A stretch of 64,000 bases of DNA from assembly GCF_002564005.1 (NCBI RefSeq), contig NZ_PDJG01000001.1:1612001-1676000 (forward strand), read 5' to 3'. This stretch comes from Sanguibacter antarcticus (GTDB lineage Bacteria; Actinomycetota; Actinomycetes; Actinomycetales; Cellulomonadaceae). Shown here one piece after another: positions 55,592 through 62,650 of this stretch. Position 1 is the stretch's first letter; each line of letters begins with the position of its first letter. The notes under the pieces were generated by a model. It ran no database searches and was not told the origin of the DNA. It saw only the letters and a list, made by a program, of their open reading frames with translations. The translations under genes and the position numbers were made by a program.

Positions 55592-56764
55592 ATGGCCGAT
55601 GGGGGAACCGAGCATGCAGACCAACCTGATGAGAGCTTCATCTATCTACGGTTGGCCGGGGATCGGTTCGACGCTCCGGGGATGCCTGCGAACAGCATCA
55701 TCGAGGTACAGCGGCTCAGTGAGCTGATCTACGACGTTGCCCGAGGAGTATGGCTAGAGCAGAATCCAGGACGGTCACGAGTGCCGTCCGCGTTCGTTGC
55801 TGCTCTGGACCTTCGTCTTGTCTCGATCGGCGAGGGCAGTGCACTACCCGTCCTTCGTCTCCCGCGTCCGACTGCTGAGGATGAGGAGTTCCTGCCGGTC
55901 TTCGATACTGCTCGCGAAGTGATCCTGGACACGTTTGCGAGCGTGTCGGACGACCGCCGGCTCCCCGACTACTTCCCGCGAGCCGCGCTGCCCGCTCTGC
56001 GTCGCGTGGGGAAGACCTTGGCGGACAGCGACTCGATGACCTTGGGGAACCCGCGACGGGCACTCCCAGACGCCCAAGAACCGAGGCGGGTCGAAGTCGG
56101 CGTCGAGACCGTAGAGATCCTCGAGTGCATCGATGCCGCCTTGGCAGCCCAGCCAGGCCCCGCAGAGCTCGAGGGTGTGGTGACTGAGTTCGACGGGTAT
56201 CGTGGGCGCTTCGAGCTCAGAGATCTGCATGGCGTGATCCACGTCTGCAAACTAGCAAGCTTCGAGCGCGAGGTTAGTGAGGCCGTCAAGGCCGCTCTCG
56301 CCCCTGACGGCGTTACGGCGCCAGACGTAGTGGTCTCGGGCATCGGCGTTCGAGACATCCGCGACAGATTGAACGACCTGTGGGACGTCCACGACGTGCG
56401 CGTGATTCGGACCTACCGAGAGAAGGCGCTCATGCAAAAGCTCTCAGTCGTTAAGGGACTCCGGCATGGCTGGTGGGGCGGAAGTAGCGAGGCCCCCGAT
56501 CGCGACGCGGTCCGCTCCCTCGAGGCGGCTCTCCCGCGGCTCGGCCTCCTCGATGTCGCTCTTGCTATAGGAGCAAACGCCGAGGGGTCAGTTGTCCTCG
56601 AGTGGACACGCGGAACGACGGCATACACGGCGCACCTTGAGCCCGGCGGAAACCTCTTCCTCTGCTCGGACAACACCGACACCGACGAACTCGATGAGCG
56701 TCAACTGGACTACTCGGAAGCGCGTCTGGTCCGCTTCGTAGAGAGCGGACGAATCGATGTCTGA
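55592..56764 (+). CDS. Unknown 390-residue protein, first gene of a two-gene cassette
   Basis: No recognised family. The N-terminal region contains NSIIEVQRLSELIYDVARGV and LRLVSIGEGSALPVLRLPRP, a pattern seen in widespread uncharacterised bacterial proteins. The centre (VVTEFDGYRGRFELRDLHGV) looks like a small beta-rich, possibly OB-type, domain. The C-terminal SVVLEWTRGTTAYTAHLEP also looks beta-rich. No membrane segment. Base composition is clearly less GC-rich than in host genes. ATG at 55592 was chosen over TTG at 55583. It overlaps the next gene by 8 bases. Confidence 0.7.
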   Translation: MADGGTEHADQPDESFIYLRLAGDRFDAPGMPANSIIEVQRLSELIYDVARGVWLEQNPGRSRVPSAFVAALDLRLVSIGEGSALPVLRLPRPTAEDEEFLPVFDTAREVILDTFASVSDDRRLPDYFPRAALPALRRVGKTLADSDSMTLGNPRRALPDAQEPRRVEVGVETVEILECIDAALAAQPGPAELEGVVTEFDGYRGRFELRDLHGVIHVCKLASFEREVSEAVKAALAPDGVTAPDVVVSGIGVRDIRDRLNDLWDVHDVRVIRTYREKALMQKLSVVKGLRHGWWGGSSEAPDRDAVRSLEAALPRLGLLDVALAIGANAEGSVVLEWTRGTTAYTAHLEPGGNLFLCSDNTDTDELDERQLDYSEARLVRFVESGRIDV

Positions 56765-57158
56765 GCCCCAACCCGCACTCATCAGCGAGGCAGACACAGT
56801 CCTCTGCCGACAGGTACCCAGCGCGCTTCTGGATGAGGCTTGCGGCATCATGTCCACGGCCTTCACTCCCTCGCCGAGAGACGCCGGGCGGCTCTCGACT
56901 CTCCATGCCGTCGACCCCTATGAGGCTCACCGCCGTTACACGGAAGAGCTCGAGCTGGAATCGGCGGGAACCTGGGGCATTGAGGTCGGACTCGCATCCA
57001 GCCTGCACCTCCCCGCTTACGAGGACTCCTGTCTGCCTGGCATGCCAGCGGACCATGCCTCTGTGGTGTTCACTGCCCACACGAAGGGCCAGCAAGCACA
57101 GAGGGCTCGGAAGTTGCGCGACGCTGCTCTATCGCAGGGCCCCCTCTTCACGCCGTAG
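56757..57158 (+). CDS. Unknown 133-residue protein, second gene of the cassette
   Basis: ATG at 56757 inside the 3' end of the first gene, so translation is likely coupled. Landmarks are DPYEAHRRYTEELELESAGTWGI and LPAYEDSCLPGMPADHASVV, then a basic helix (TKGQQAQRARKLRDAALSQG) and the end PLFTP. I recall proteins of this pattern as a widespread uncharacterised family accompanying the first gene's type, but cannot confirm without a search. No catalytic motif is obvious. A terminator follows. Confidence 0.7.
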   Translation: MSEPQPALISEADTVLCRQVPSALLDEACGIMSTAFTPSPRDAGRLSTLHAVDPYEAHRRYTEELELESAGTWGIEVGLASSLHLPAYEDSCLPGMPADHASVVFTAHTKGQQAQRARKLRDAALSQGPLFTP

Positions 57159-57184
57159 CCCTCCCTTCACGCCGTGGCCCCCAA

Positions 57185-57216
57185 GCGCCCCGCTCACCTC
57201 ACGGTGAGCGGGGCGC
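57185..57216 (+). terminator. Terminator of the two-gene cassette
   Basis: Perfect 14-bp stem (57185-57198 with 57203-57216) with a 4-base loop, 27 bases after the second gene's stop. Confidence 0.85.
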
Positions 57217-57255
57217 ACTCGAGGCAACGGCAGCCCCCGACGAGGACGACCGCGT

Positions 57256-57342
57256 GTGACCGATCCCGACTACCGCCACCCCGTCGCGTCCCTCTGGCAG
57301 GCCGTCACGAACGCTGCCGGTGTCCCGAGGGGCGCGACGTAG
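57256..57342 (+). CDS. Possible 28-residue phage peptide
   Basis: GTG at 57256 with GAGGA nine bases upstream opens a 28-codon frame (DYRHPVASLWQAVTNAAG in its centre), ending at TAG 57340. Tiny ORFs of this kind precede lysis genes in actinophages. Nothing proves expression. Confidence 0.25.
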   Translation: MTDPDYRHPVASLWQAVTNAAGVPRGAT

Positions 57343-57440
57343 GAGTACGCGTCCGCGCCGCGACCTCGTCGAGCACCGCGTCCCCTCGACCGACATTCGC
57401 CCCTGGCCCATCGCAGGGACCCCACCCGCAGGAGGCTGAC

Positions 57441-57488
57441 ATGTCCTATTCCAACGGCTCGGTTCCGTCCGAACTGCTCACGCCCGCT
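57441..57488 (+). pseudogene. Start-only fragment of a phage peptidase/lysin-type gene
   Basis: AGGAGG five bases before ATG 57441, then MSYSNGSVPSELLTP, which resembles the conserved beginning of phage M15-type peptidases and related lysins (SYxNGxxPxxxL). After about 16 codons the sequence stops resembling this family and meets the 3' end of the minus-strand PIN gene. This marks a second recombination junction. Confidence 0.45.
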
Positions 57489-57508
57489 CGCTTTGTAGCC
57501 GTTTCCGT

Positions 57509-58129
57509 TCATGGCCATGGCGGGCGACCCGTCAAGCCCGTTTTCTTCACATCAGGGTCCAGAGCCGAGTCGAGGCTTGCCATCGCTTGGTACTTCTTGA
57601 CGAAAACTGCTAAGGAATCGAACGCTCCAGCCTCTATCGCCCAGCGAAGGAGCATGGGGGTGTCAGCGTGCCGGATCTCACCGCCCGGGACGTGCTTGGC
57701 ATCCATGTGCTGCATCTTGAGGACACTTGCTTGCTGCTTTATCTTCGCCGTCCCCGCCTCTTCGTCGCAGACCAGGATGACTTTCTTACCCGTGCGGGCG
57801 AGAAGCACGCCGTGGAGTATGGCCATGTTCTCGCCCCGGTCCTTCCGAGACGCGTACATGTCATCGAAGTCCATGCTGAAGACACTGCGGCAGCACGCTC
57901 GTAGCTCATCTGTGGGTTCGTCGGAGATCACGTTCTTGAAGCGATCCGGGAACCTCGGCCACACCTCTGCGGCCCGCTTGAACTGCTTGTGCCGCATCGG
58001 CGTGTCAAAGATCTCGAAGTCTACGGCTTCCGGCACGTTGACGACGTTGTGGCCCAGCGCGGCGAGTAGCTGAGGAACGCAATCAGTGGTGAGGAACTTG
58101 AAGATGGGGCCGGTGTCAAGGATGTGCAT
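57509..58129 (-). CDS. PIN-like domain protein, third gene of XRE/ImmA operon
   Basis: 206 residues. It begins MHILDTGPIFKFLTT, resembling the first acidic motif of PIN nucleases, and contains DDMYASRKDRGENMAILHGV and KVILVCDEEAGTAKI, matching the later Glu/Asp positions of the fold (GE...A and the DE motif). If so it would be a metal-dependent RNase. Its ATG overlaps the ImmA-type gene stop by one base (TGATG). Last gene of a coupled three-gene operon. Assignment to PIN is by motif layout only. Confidence 0.6.
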   Translation of the reverse strand: MHILDTGPIFKFLTTDCVPQLLAALGHNVVNVPEAVDFEIFDTPMRHKQFKRAAEVWPRFPDRFKNVISDEPTDELRACCRSVFSMDFDDMYASRKDRGENMAILHGVLLARTGKKVILVCDEEAGTAKIKQQASVLKMQHMDAKHVPGGEIRHADTPMLLRWAIEAGAFDSLAVFVKKYQAMASLDSALDPDVKKTGLTGRPPWP

Positions 58130-58956
58130 CAGTCGGCGTCACCCATGAGCAGCGCCAACTCCTCCGGTGTGAGAGGGGTACCGACAGCAGTCGGGCGCTC
58201 ACGTGCGGCATCTTCGGCTTCCAAAAGGGGCACGATCCCTGCGGCCTCCAACTGCGCGGTAATGCGGTCCGGGTCGCGCTGGCCGTCCAGCCGTGCGATG
58301 GTCGCGGGCGTGACAAGGCCCCAGCGGTATCCCTCGACAGCTCGTGCGAGCAACGCCTGAGGCCCCCGGGGCGTATTGGACTCCAAGGTGAGCGAGGCGT
58401 ACTCCGCGTGCCAGCCGAACTGGGAGGCTAGTCGACCGGCGGATAAGGCGCTCCAGTCCTGGCACGTTTCTTGATCGATGGCCTTGGCATCGCGTAACTG
58501 GATCGCGACGATGTTGGGCGAAGCCTTGTACTTCTGCACGAGGTCCGACAGCAAAGCGGTCGTGGGCGCGAGCCCCTGAACCGCAGCGCGCGCGGCCTCC
58601 AATGGTATGAGGAGGTGCCGGGCGAAGGCATCGGCCTGGATCTCCTGAGGTGTGCGCTCGTCCCACTCGCTGTGGTCGAGGGTCCGATCCACGCTGCCAA
58701 TACGAAAGTGCCCGAGCTCATGAGCGAGCGTGGACCTGAGCCGCATCGGGTGCTCGGTGCACCCAACTGCCATCAGATACCGATCACCGAAGCGCATGGT
58801 CATCCCATGGCCAGGCATTGATGTGTTGACGTATGCGACACCCACGCCCGTCTTCTGCTCTATCAGGCGCGCCATGTTGACGATCGGCTCTGTTCCGAGA
58901 CCGAACTCGCCTCGGAAGGCGGCAGCCGCGCTCTGGCCGATCCGCTCGTTGCTCAT
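58129..58956 (-). CDS. ImmA/IrrE-family metallopeptidase (M78-like)
   Basis: 275 residues. The zinc motif is RSTLAHELGHFRIG (HExxH) at about residue 95, and the downstream third-ligand region is QEIQADAFARHLLIPLEAAR, standard for the ImmA/IrrE/COG2856 family. The C-terminal 130 residues are helical and end in a TPLTPEELALLMGD tail. Relatives cleave phage-type repressors or stress regulators. ATG at 58956 overlaps the XRE stop as ATGA. The expected substrate is the XRE partner. Confidence 0.9.
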   Translation of the reverse strand: MSNERIGQSAAAAFRGEFGLGTEPIVNMARLIEQKTGVGVAYVNTSMPGHGMTMRFGDRYLMAVGCTEHPMRLRSTLAHELGHFRIGSVDRTLDHSEWDERTPQEIQADAFARHLLIPLEAARAAVQGLAPTTALLSDLVQKYKASPNIVAIQLRDAKAIDQETCQDWSALSAGRLASQFGWHAEYASLTLESNTPRGPQALLARAVEGYRWGLVTPATIARLDGQRDPDRITAQLEAAGIVPLLEAEDAARERPTAVGTPLTPEELALLMGDAD

Positions 58957-59294
58957 GCGACCTCGGCTACGCCGAGCTCGTCGAGGCGGCGCGCTAGTCC
59001 GAAAGCGTAGATCATGTAGTCGGCGAGGGCTTGGGTACCAGCATCGCTCGTGCGCCCGGCGCAAAGCACCTGGTCGGTCAGGGTGCTGGTCCCTTGCAGG
59101 TCGGCAATCAGGACACCGCAGGCGTCGGCGAGGGCCGATAGCTCCAGCACCGAAGCGCTCCGCTGCCCCTTCTCGATTCGGTGGATCGTCGACTGGGAGA
59201 TCCCCGAGTACTTCTCCAGGTCGCGCTGGCTCAGCCCGACGGCCTCGCGCGCCGTGACCAGCCGTGCCCCGATCTGTACATCGACGTCAGACAT
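58953..59294 (-). CDS. XRE-family transcriptional regulator
   Basis: 113 residues. HTH domain at residues 5-65: IGARLVTAREAVGLSQRDLE, KYSGISQSTIHRIEKGQRS, LELSALADACGVLIADL. The remainder (AGRTSDAGTQALADYMIYAF) is helical and could mediate dimerisation or bind the protease. First gene of the operon, with a palindrome over its promoter that fits autorepression. Confidence 0.92.
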   Translation of the reverse strand: MSDVDVQIGARLVTAREAVGLSQRDLEKYSGISQSTIHRIEKGQRSASVLELSALADACGVLIADLQGTSTLTDQVLCAGRTSDAGTQALADYMIYAFGLARRLDELGVAEVA

Positions 59295-59311
59295 CTTGAA
59301 TCACTCTCCTC

Positions 59312-59327
59312 TGTACCTGATTCTACA
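59312..59327 (-). promoter_or_regulatory. Promoter/operator of the XRE operon
   Basis: TGTAGAATCAGGTACA on the minus strand has TGTA/TACA ends and contains TAGAAT (59320-59325), a near-consensus -10 hexamer. GAGGAG at 59306-59311 follows downstream. No clear -35. The overlap of palindrome and -10 suggests repression by the XRE protein. Confidence 0.45.
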
Positions 59328-59438
59328 TGATGCGGGCTCGTTTCAGGGTAGGCGGATGCCCGTGCCGGTCATGCTCACAGCATCACCCGGGCCGTCACAG
59401 TCGGCCACCAGCCAGTCTGCACCCCTCGTTCTCGGAAC

Positions 59439-59606
59439 CTAGCCCGCGTCGAGGAGCCTTCCGAGCCGTCCCATCGCGTCATGAGTGAGCGCGTCGGCGA
59501 CGTGCGTGTAGCCGGCGATGACCGTGAAGGATGAGTGTCCGAGGATCGCAATGCGCTTCATTTCGGGGACGCCGAGCTCACAGAGGAGCGTGGCCGTGGT
59601 GTGGCG
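59439..59606 (-). pseudogene. C-terminal fragment of a second tyrosine integrase
   Basis: 55 codons before a TAG stop on the minus strand: RHTTATLLCELGVPEMKRIA, LGHSSFTVIAGYTHVADAL, ending MGRLGRLLDAG. These are the last catalytic motifs of a phage integrase (Arg-His of box II, His of LGHSS, Tyr of YTHV). Upstream of RHTT the frame becomes unrelated Gly/Arg-rich sequence, so the first part has been deleted. It is distinct from the integrase at 53055, whose equivalent reads HRLGHESLATTSKVYAHL. The element is therefore built from at least two ancestors or tandem insertions. Confidence 0.82.
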
Positions 59607-59707
59607 TCCACCGGCTCCACCGCGACCCGCGCGGGCAGACCCGCGGTGAGTGACTACGGCGCAGGACGTGGTGCGCTTCGAGCCCCCACCAGACCGCGCC
59701 TGAGGCT

Positions 59708-59721
59708 GTTACCGTGGTAAC
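59708..59721. repeat. GTTACC-GT-GGTAAC palindrome near attR
   Basis: A 6-bp inverted repeat with a 2-base spacer, carrying the same GGTAAC/GTTACC word found three times next to attL. It is about 90 bases inside attR and fits an integrase arm-type site. Confidence 0.5.
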
Positions 59722-59813
59722 GAGATGATCGAGAATCACGAGGCTTAACACGCTCCGGGGTCCTCGCAAAATCGCTAGATTTCAAGCCGATTCTGGCACC
59801 AGGACGTACCACC

Positions 59814-59846
59814 GGGTCGCGGGTTCAAGTCCCGTTACTCACCCCA
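59814..59846 (+). repeat. attR: 33-bp direct repeat
   Basis: Exact copy of the tRNA-His 3' end (52915-52947), without the rest of the tRNA. It marks the far end of the integrated element. Confidence 0.95.
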
Positions 59847-59852
59847 TGCAGT

Positions 59853-59902
59853 GAACGACGAAGGGCCGTCCCGAGTTCTCTCAGGACGGCCCTTCGTCGT
59901 TC
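59853..59902. terminator. Strong terminator beyond attR, probably originally of tRNA-His
   Basis: Perfect 19-bp stem (59853-59871 with 59884-59902) and 12-base loop, starting 6 bases after attR. Before integration it would have stood just downstream of tRNA-His, which now has no hairpin of its own at that distance. Confidence 0.85.
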
Positions 59903-59972
59903 CCGGTGCGTCTCGATGCGCCCCAGCGCCCCCTCAGCGCCCCTCAGCACTCTCTCGATCCGTGTGCCCCAG

Positions 59973-60254
59973 TCAACCTGCGGCGGCGTCAGGCACCGCC
60001 TGCTCAGGCGCTTCAGGGCCCGGCTCCGTGGCCGGGTCAAAGAGCTGGAAGGCGCTGTGGGGGTCCCAGTCGAGATCAGGGAGCAGCTCGAGCAGGGCCG
60101 GGCGCAGGACCCCCGCGCCGCCGAGGACGAACAACAGCACCATGACGTTCGTCAGGGTCCGGGTCGAGCGGGCCGACGGCTGCCGTGCACGACGCTTTCG
60201 CCCTCCGCGGGCGCTCCCACGTGCGGGCGATCGCGTCGGAGGTGCGAGCTGCAC
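59973..60254 (-). CDS. Possible small single-span membrane protein
   Basis: Up to 93 residues: an Arg-rich start (SARGGRKRRARQPSARS), one membrane-like segment (NVMVLLFVLGGAGVLRPALL), then an acidic Pro/Ala tail. The start is uncertain, and a strong terminator lies between it and the upstream gene, so it would need its own promoter. Unrecognised. The interval 59903-59972 holds nothing evident. Confidence 0.4.
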   Translation of the reverse strand: MQLAPPTRSPARGSARGGRKRRARQPSARSTRTLTNVMVLLFVLGGAGVLRPALLELLPDLDWDPHSAFQLFDPATEPGPEAPEQAVPDAAAG

Positions 60255-60306
60255 GATCCACCGCCCCCTCAGCCATCGGCCGCAGGGCCGCTCGACAGCG
60301 GGTCAA

Positions 60307-60342
60307 CGGCCGGTTCCGGTCGACGTCGACCGGAACCGGCCG
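60307..60342 (-). terminator. 36-bp perfect palindrome, terminator of the ATP-grasp gene
   Basis: 18 bases on each side of the centre (between 60324 and 60325) are exactly inverted with no spacer. It starts 8 bases after the ATP-grasp stop, so in RNA it would fold to a long stem with a minimal loop. Confidence 0.8.
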
Positions 60343-60349
60343 GCGGCGT

Positions 60350-61258
60350 CTAGCGTGCCGCGCGTGCCGCGATCGCGTCGGCGAACCGCTCGAGCGAAGC
60401 CGGCGCCTTCGCCAAGAACATCGACGGCTCGGTGAGCTCCAGCTCGAGAAGGATCGGTTCGCCGTCGTCGCCGGGAAGTGTGTCGATCCGCGCATAGAGC
60501 AACGACTCAGCGGCGGTACCGAGAATGGTGCGTGCTGCTTCGAGCGCTCGCTGAGCGAGAGCGAGCTCTGCCTCGCTCGCCTCGACGCTGCGCATGACCT
60601 CTTCCTGGTACAGGCCCTGTGTAGGTCGGTGACCACGGGAGAGCATCGCGTTCTTGCGGATCGCGTGGGAGAACTCTCCCGCGATGAAGACCAGCCCCGT
60701 CTCCCCCGCCACGTCCACCTGGTTGAGGTACGGCTGGACCATGACGTGCCGCCCGGAGCGCAACAGCTCACGTGCGTGGAGGATCGCCTCGCCCCGGGCC
60801 TGTGCGGTGTTCTCCTGGTAGCGCGCGGTGTCTCGCGAGCCCGCGCTCACCGTCGGCTTGATGACGTAGTCGCCGTGCGCCGGCAGACGCGTGTGGATCG
60901 CCTGGGAGGTGAGGTGACGGTCAGGGTCGAGCCAGAGCGTCCGGACGATAGGGATGCCCATCTCGCCCAACGTCTTGAGGTAGTACTTGTCCGTGTTCCA
61001 GGCGATCAGCTCTGCATCGTTCGCGAGCCGCGGCACGCTGCGCGCCCACGCGATGAACTCCTCCGGCCGCGAGGAATAGTCCCAGGTGGATCGGACGACG
61101 ACGAGGTCGAACGAGTCCCAGTCGACCTCAGCGTCGTCCCACACCGCCGCTACCGCTTCCACGCCGCGTTCGGCGAGCGCTCCGATGAGCGGCACGTCGT
61201 CCGGGTCGAGGTCCGGGAGGATGGAGCAGGTCGCGAGAGCTACACGAGTTGTCGGCAC
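60350..61258 (-). CDS. ATP-grasp domain protein
   Basis: 302 residues. An N-terminal Rossmann-like part (VALATCSILPDLDPDDVPLI, FDLVVVRSTWDYSSRPEEF) is followed by ATP-grasp elements: NTDKYYLKTLGEMGIPIV, DYVIKPTVSAGSRDT with the ATP-binding Lys, VMVQPYLNQV, and LYARIDTLP...EPILLELELTEPSMF with metal-binding acidic residues. Many such actinobacterial proteins are of unknown substrate, some making peptide or glutathione-like bonds. It stands alone, divergent from the response-regulator operon. Confidence 0.8.
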   Translation of the reverse strand: MPTTRVALATCSILPDLDPDDVPLIGALAERGVEAVAAVWDDAEVDWDSFDLVVVRSTWDYSSRPEEFIAWARSVPRLANDAELIAWNTDKYYLKTLGEMGIPIVRTLWLDPDRHLTSQAIHTRLPAHGDYVIKPTVSAGSRDTARYQENTAQARGEAILHARELLRSGRHVMVQPYLNQVDVAGETGLVFIAGEFSHAIRKNAMLSRGHRPTQGLYQEEVMRSVEASEAELALAQRALEAARTILGTAAESLLYARIDTLPGDDGEPILLELELTEPSMFLAKAPASLERFADAIAARAAR

Positions 61259-61439
61259 ACCTCAAGGATAGCGACGAGGAACGACACTGCAGGAAACGCT
61301 GTGACGCGAACACCTCTGGAGCGGGTGAAATCGATGCCTCGACGGGTGAAGATCGTCGGCCCGCCGCGGCTGGGCACGTCGCGTCGAGGAGCCGCACCTA
61401 CGCTGGCGTGGACAGCACCGAGGACAGGAGGCGGACGGC

Positions 61440-61823
61440 ATGGCGTCACAGGACCGTGTGCTCGTGGTCGACGACAACCACGACATCTGCGATCTCGTGG
61501 CCCTCAAGCTCACCAACTCCGGCTTCGGGGTCTCCCAGGCGTTCGACGGCGCCACGGCTCTGCAGACTGCCCGGGCCGAGGCGTTCGACCTCATCATCCT
61601 CGACGTCATGATGCCGGGGATGTCTGGCCTCGACGTCTTGCGAGCGCTCCGGGACGAGGCCGCCACGCGGTCGACGCCCGTGCTCATGCTCACGGCCAAG
61701 ACCCAGGAACGGGACATCGAGGCCGGGTTCGCTGCTGGTGCTGACGACTACATCACGAAGCCGTTCAGCCCCCGCGAGCTCCTCGTCCGCGTGCGGGTGA
61801 TCCTGCGCCGCGGGCAGCAATGA
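61440..61823 (+). CDS. Response regulator, receiver domain only
   Basis: 127 residues, CheY-like: acidic pocket VLVVDDNHDICD, phospho-acceptor Asp in IILDVMMPGMSGLDVL, Thr in MLTAKTQERD and Lys in ITKPFSPRELL. No DNA-binding output domain, so it probably acts by protein contact. ATG at 61440 has GGAGG eight bases upstream. The next gene overlaps by 4 bases, suggesting that signal input controls the downstream glycosyltransferase. No histidine kinase lies in the window. Confidence 0.93.
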   Translation: MASQDRVLVVDDNHDICDLVALKLTNSGFGVSQAFDGATALQTARAEAFDLIILDVMMPGMSGLDVLRALRDEAATRSTPVLMLTAKTQERDIEAGFAAGADDYITKPFSPRELLVRVRVILRRGQQ

Positions 61824-62650
61824 TCGGGTTCGCCCTCAGCTGGACCGTGCTCGTATGGATCCTCGTCGTCACGAGCGTGACGTGCGTCCTCATCCTTCTC
61901 GCGATCGTCGTCCTCCGGTCGGCGCGCAGGCTGCGCACCCGCCGCCACGAGCGGGAGCGTGCACGCGTGCGCCCGGCGGTCCTCGGTGTTCTGGCCGCCG
62001 AAGACGAGGAGGACGAGCTGGTCGAGGCGGTCGACCAGCTGCGCAGGCTGCCCGACGCGCAGTGGCCGGCCGCTGAACGGTACGTGCTGCAGACGCTCAG
62101 CGAGGTGCGCGGGAGCTCGAGGGACGCGCTCGTCGGCGTCCTGGTCGACCGCGGCACCCTGGCTGCTGCCTTGCGCACCTCACGAGGCCGGGGGGCGATC
62201 GCTCGCGCCCGGGCTGCTGAGGTCCTCGGTCTGCTCCAGCGTCCGGAAGCACGCCGGCGACTCGTGAGCCTGGCCTCAGACCCTTCGCGGGACGTCCGAG
62301 TCGTCGCGGTCCGCGCACTGGGGACCCTCGAAGACCCCGCGCTCACGGAGACGCTCCTCGCAGCGCTCGCTCCTGGAGCGGACGTTCCGCCCAGCGTCGT
62401 GGGGACTGCGCTCCTGCGCACGCGCGGCGCCGACCCCGCCGCGCTGCGCGACGCTCTCTCCTCACCCCACGCCCCCGTGCGCGCGACGGCCGCCGCTGTC
62501 GCTGGGCACCTGCTCGTCACCGAGCTGGCAGAGCCGATCTCTGCCCTGCTCGATCACGACCCGTCCGAAGCCGTCAGGTCTGCGGCAGGGAAGGCTCTCG
62601 CGCGACTGGGGCGCGACGGCGACACCGACGACCAGGAGGTGTACGGATGA
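61820..62650 (+). CDS. HEAT-repeat protein with N-terminal membrane anchor
   Basis: 276 residues. One membrane segment (about 5-32: LSWTVLVWILVVTSVTCVLI) and a basic stretch (RSARRLRTRRHERERARVR) precede a helical solenoid of roughly five HEAT-like repeats, such as RARAAEVLGLLQRPEARRRL, VVAVRALGTLEDPALTETLL and VRATAAAVAGHLLVTELAEP. Such repeats are protein-binding scaffolds. Coupled by ATGA to both neighbours, so it may connect the response regulator to the glycosyltransferase. Confidence 0.85.
   Translation: MIGFALSWTVLVWILVVTSVTCVLILLAIVVLRSARRLRTRRHERERARVRPAVLGVLAAEDEEDELVEAVDQLRRLPDAQWPAAERYVLQTLSEVRGSSRDALVGVLVDRGTLAAALRTSRGRGAIARARAAEVLGLLQRPEARRRLVSLASDPSRDVRVVAVRALGTLEDPALTETLLAALAPGADVPPSVVGTALLRTRGADPAALRDALSSPHAPVRATAAAVAGHLLVTELAEPISALLDHDPSEAVRSAAGKALARLGRDGDTDDQEVYG

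Larger units (their letters stand above)
52915..59846. mobile_element. Decayed prophage-like element integrated in tRNA-His
   Basis: About 6.9 kb bounded by identical 33-bp direct repeats derived from the tRNA-His 3' end. It carries a tyrosine integrase gene next to the tRNA end, an amidase-type endolysin remnant, two small membrane proteins, an unknown two-gene cassette, a truncated lysis-type gene start, an XRE/ImmA/PIN operon and the tail of a second integrase. No capsid, portal, terminase or replication gene remains. In-frame stops, fusion junctions and fragments show it has lost much of its original content. It was probably stabilised by loss of integrase function. Confidence 0.9.

Noticed and set aside
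58129..58666. Alternative frame ORFs over the ImmA-type gene
   Set aside because: The HELGH and EIQADAFARHLL motifs identify the real frame on the minus strand.
59340..59442. Short plus-strand ORF near the XRE promoter as a possible excisionase
   Set aside because: The peptide is Pro/Ser/Ala-rich without an HTH and lacks a good ribosome-binding site.
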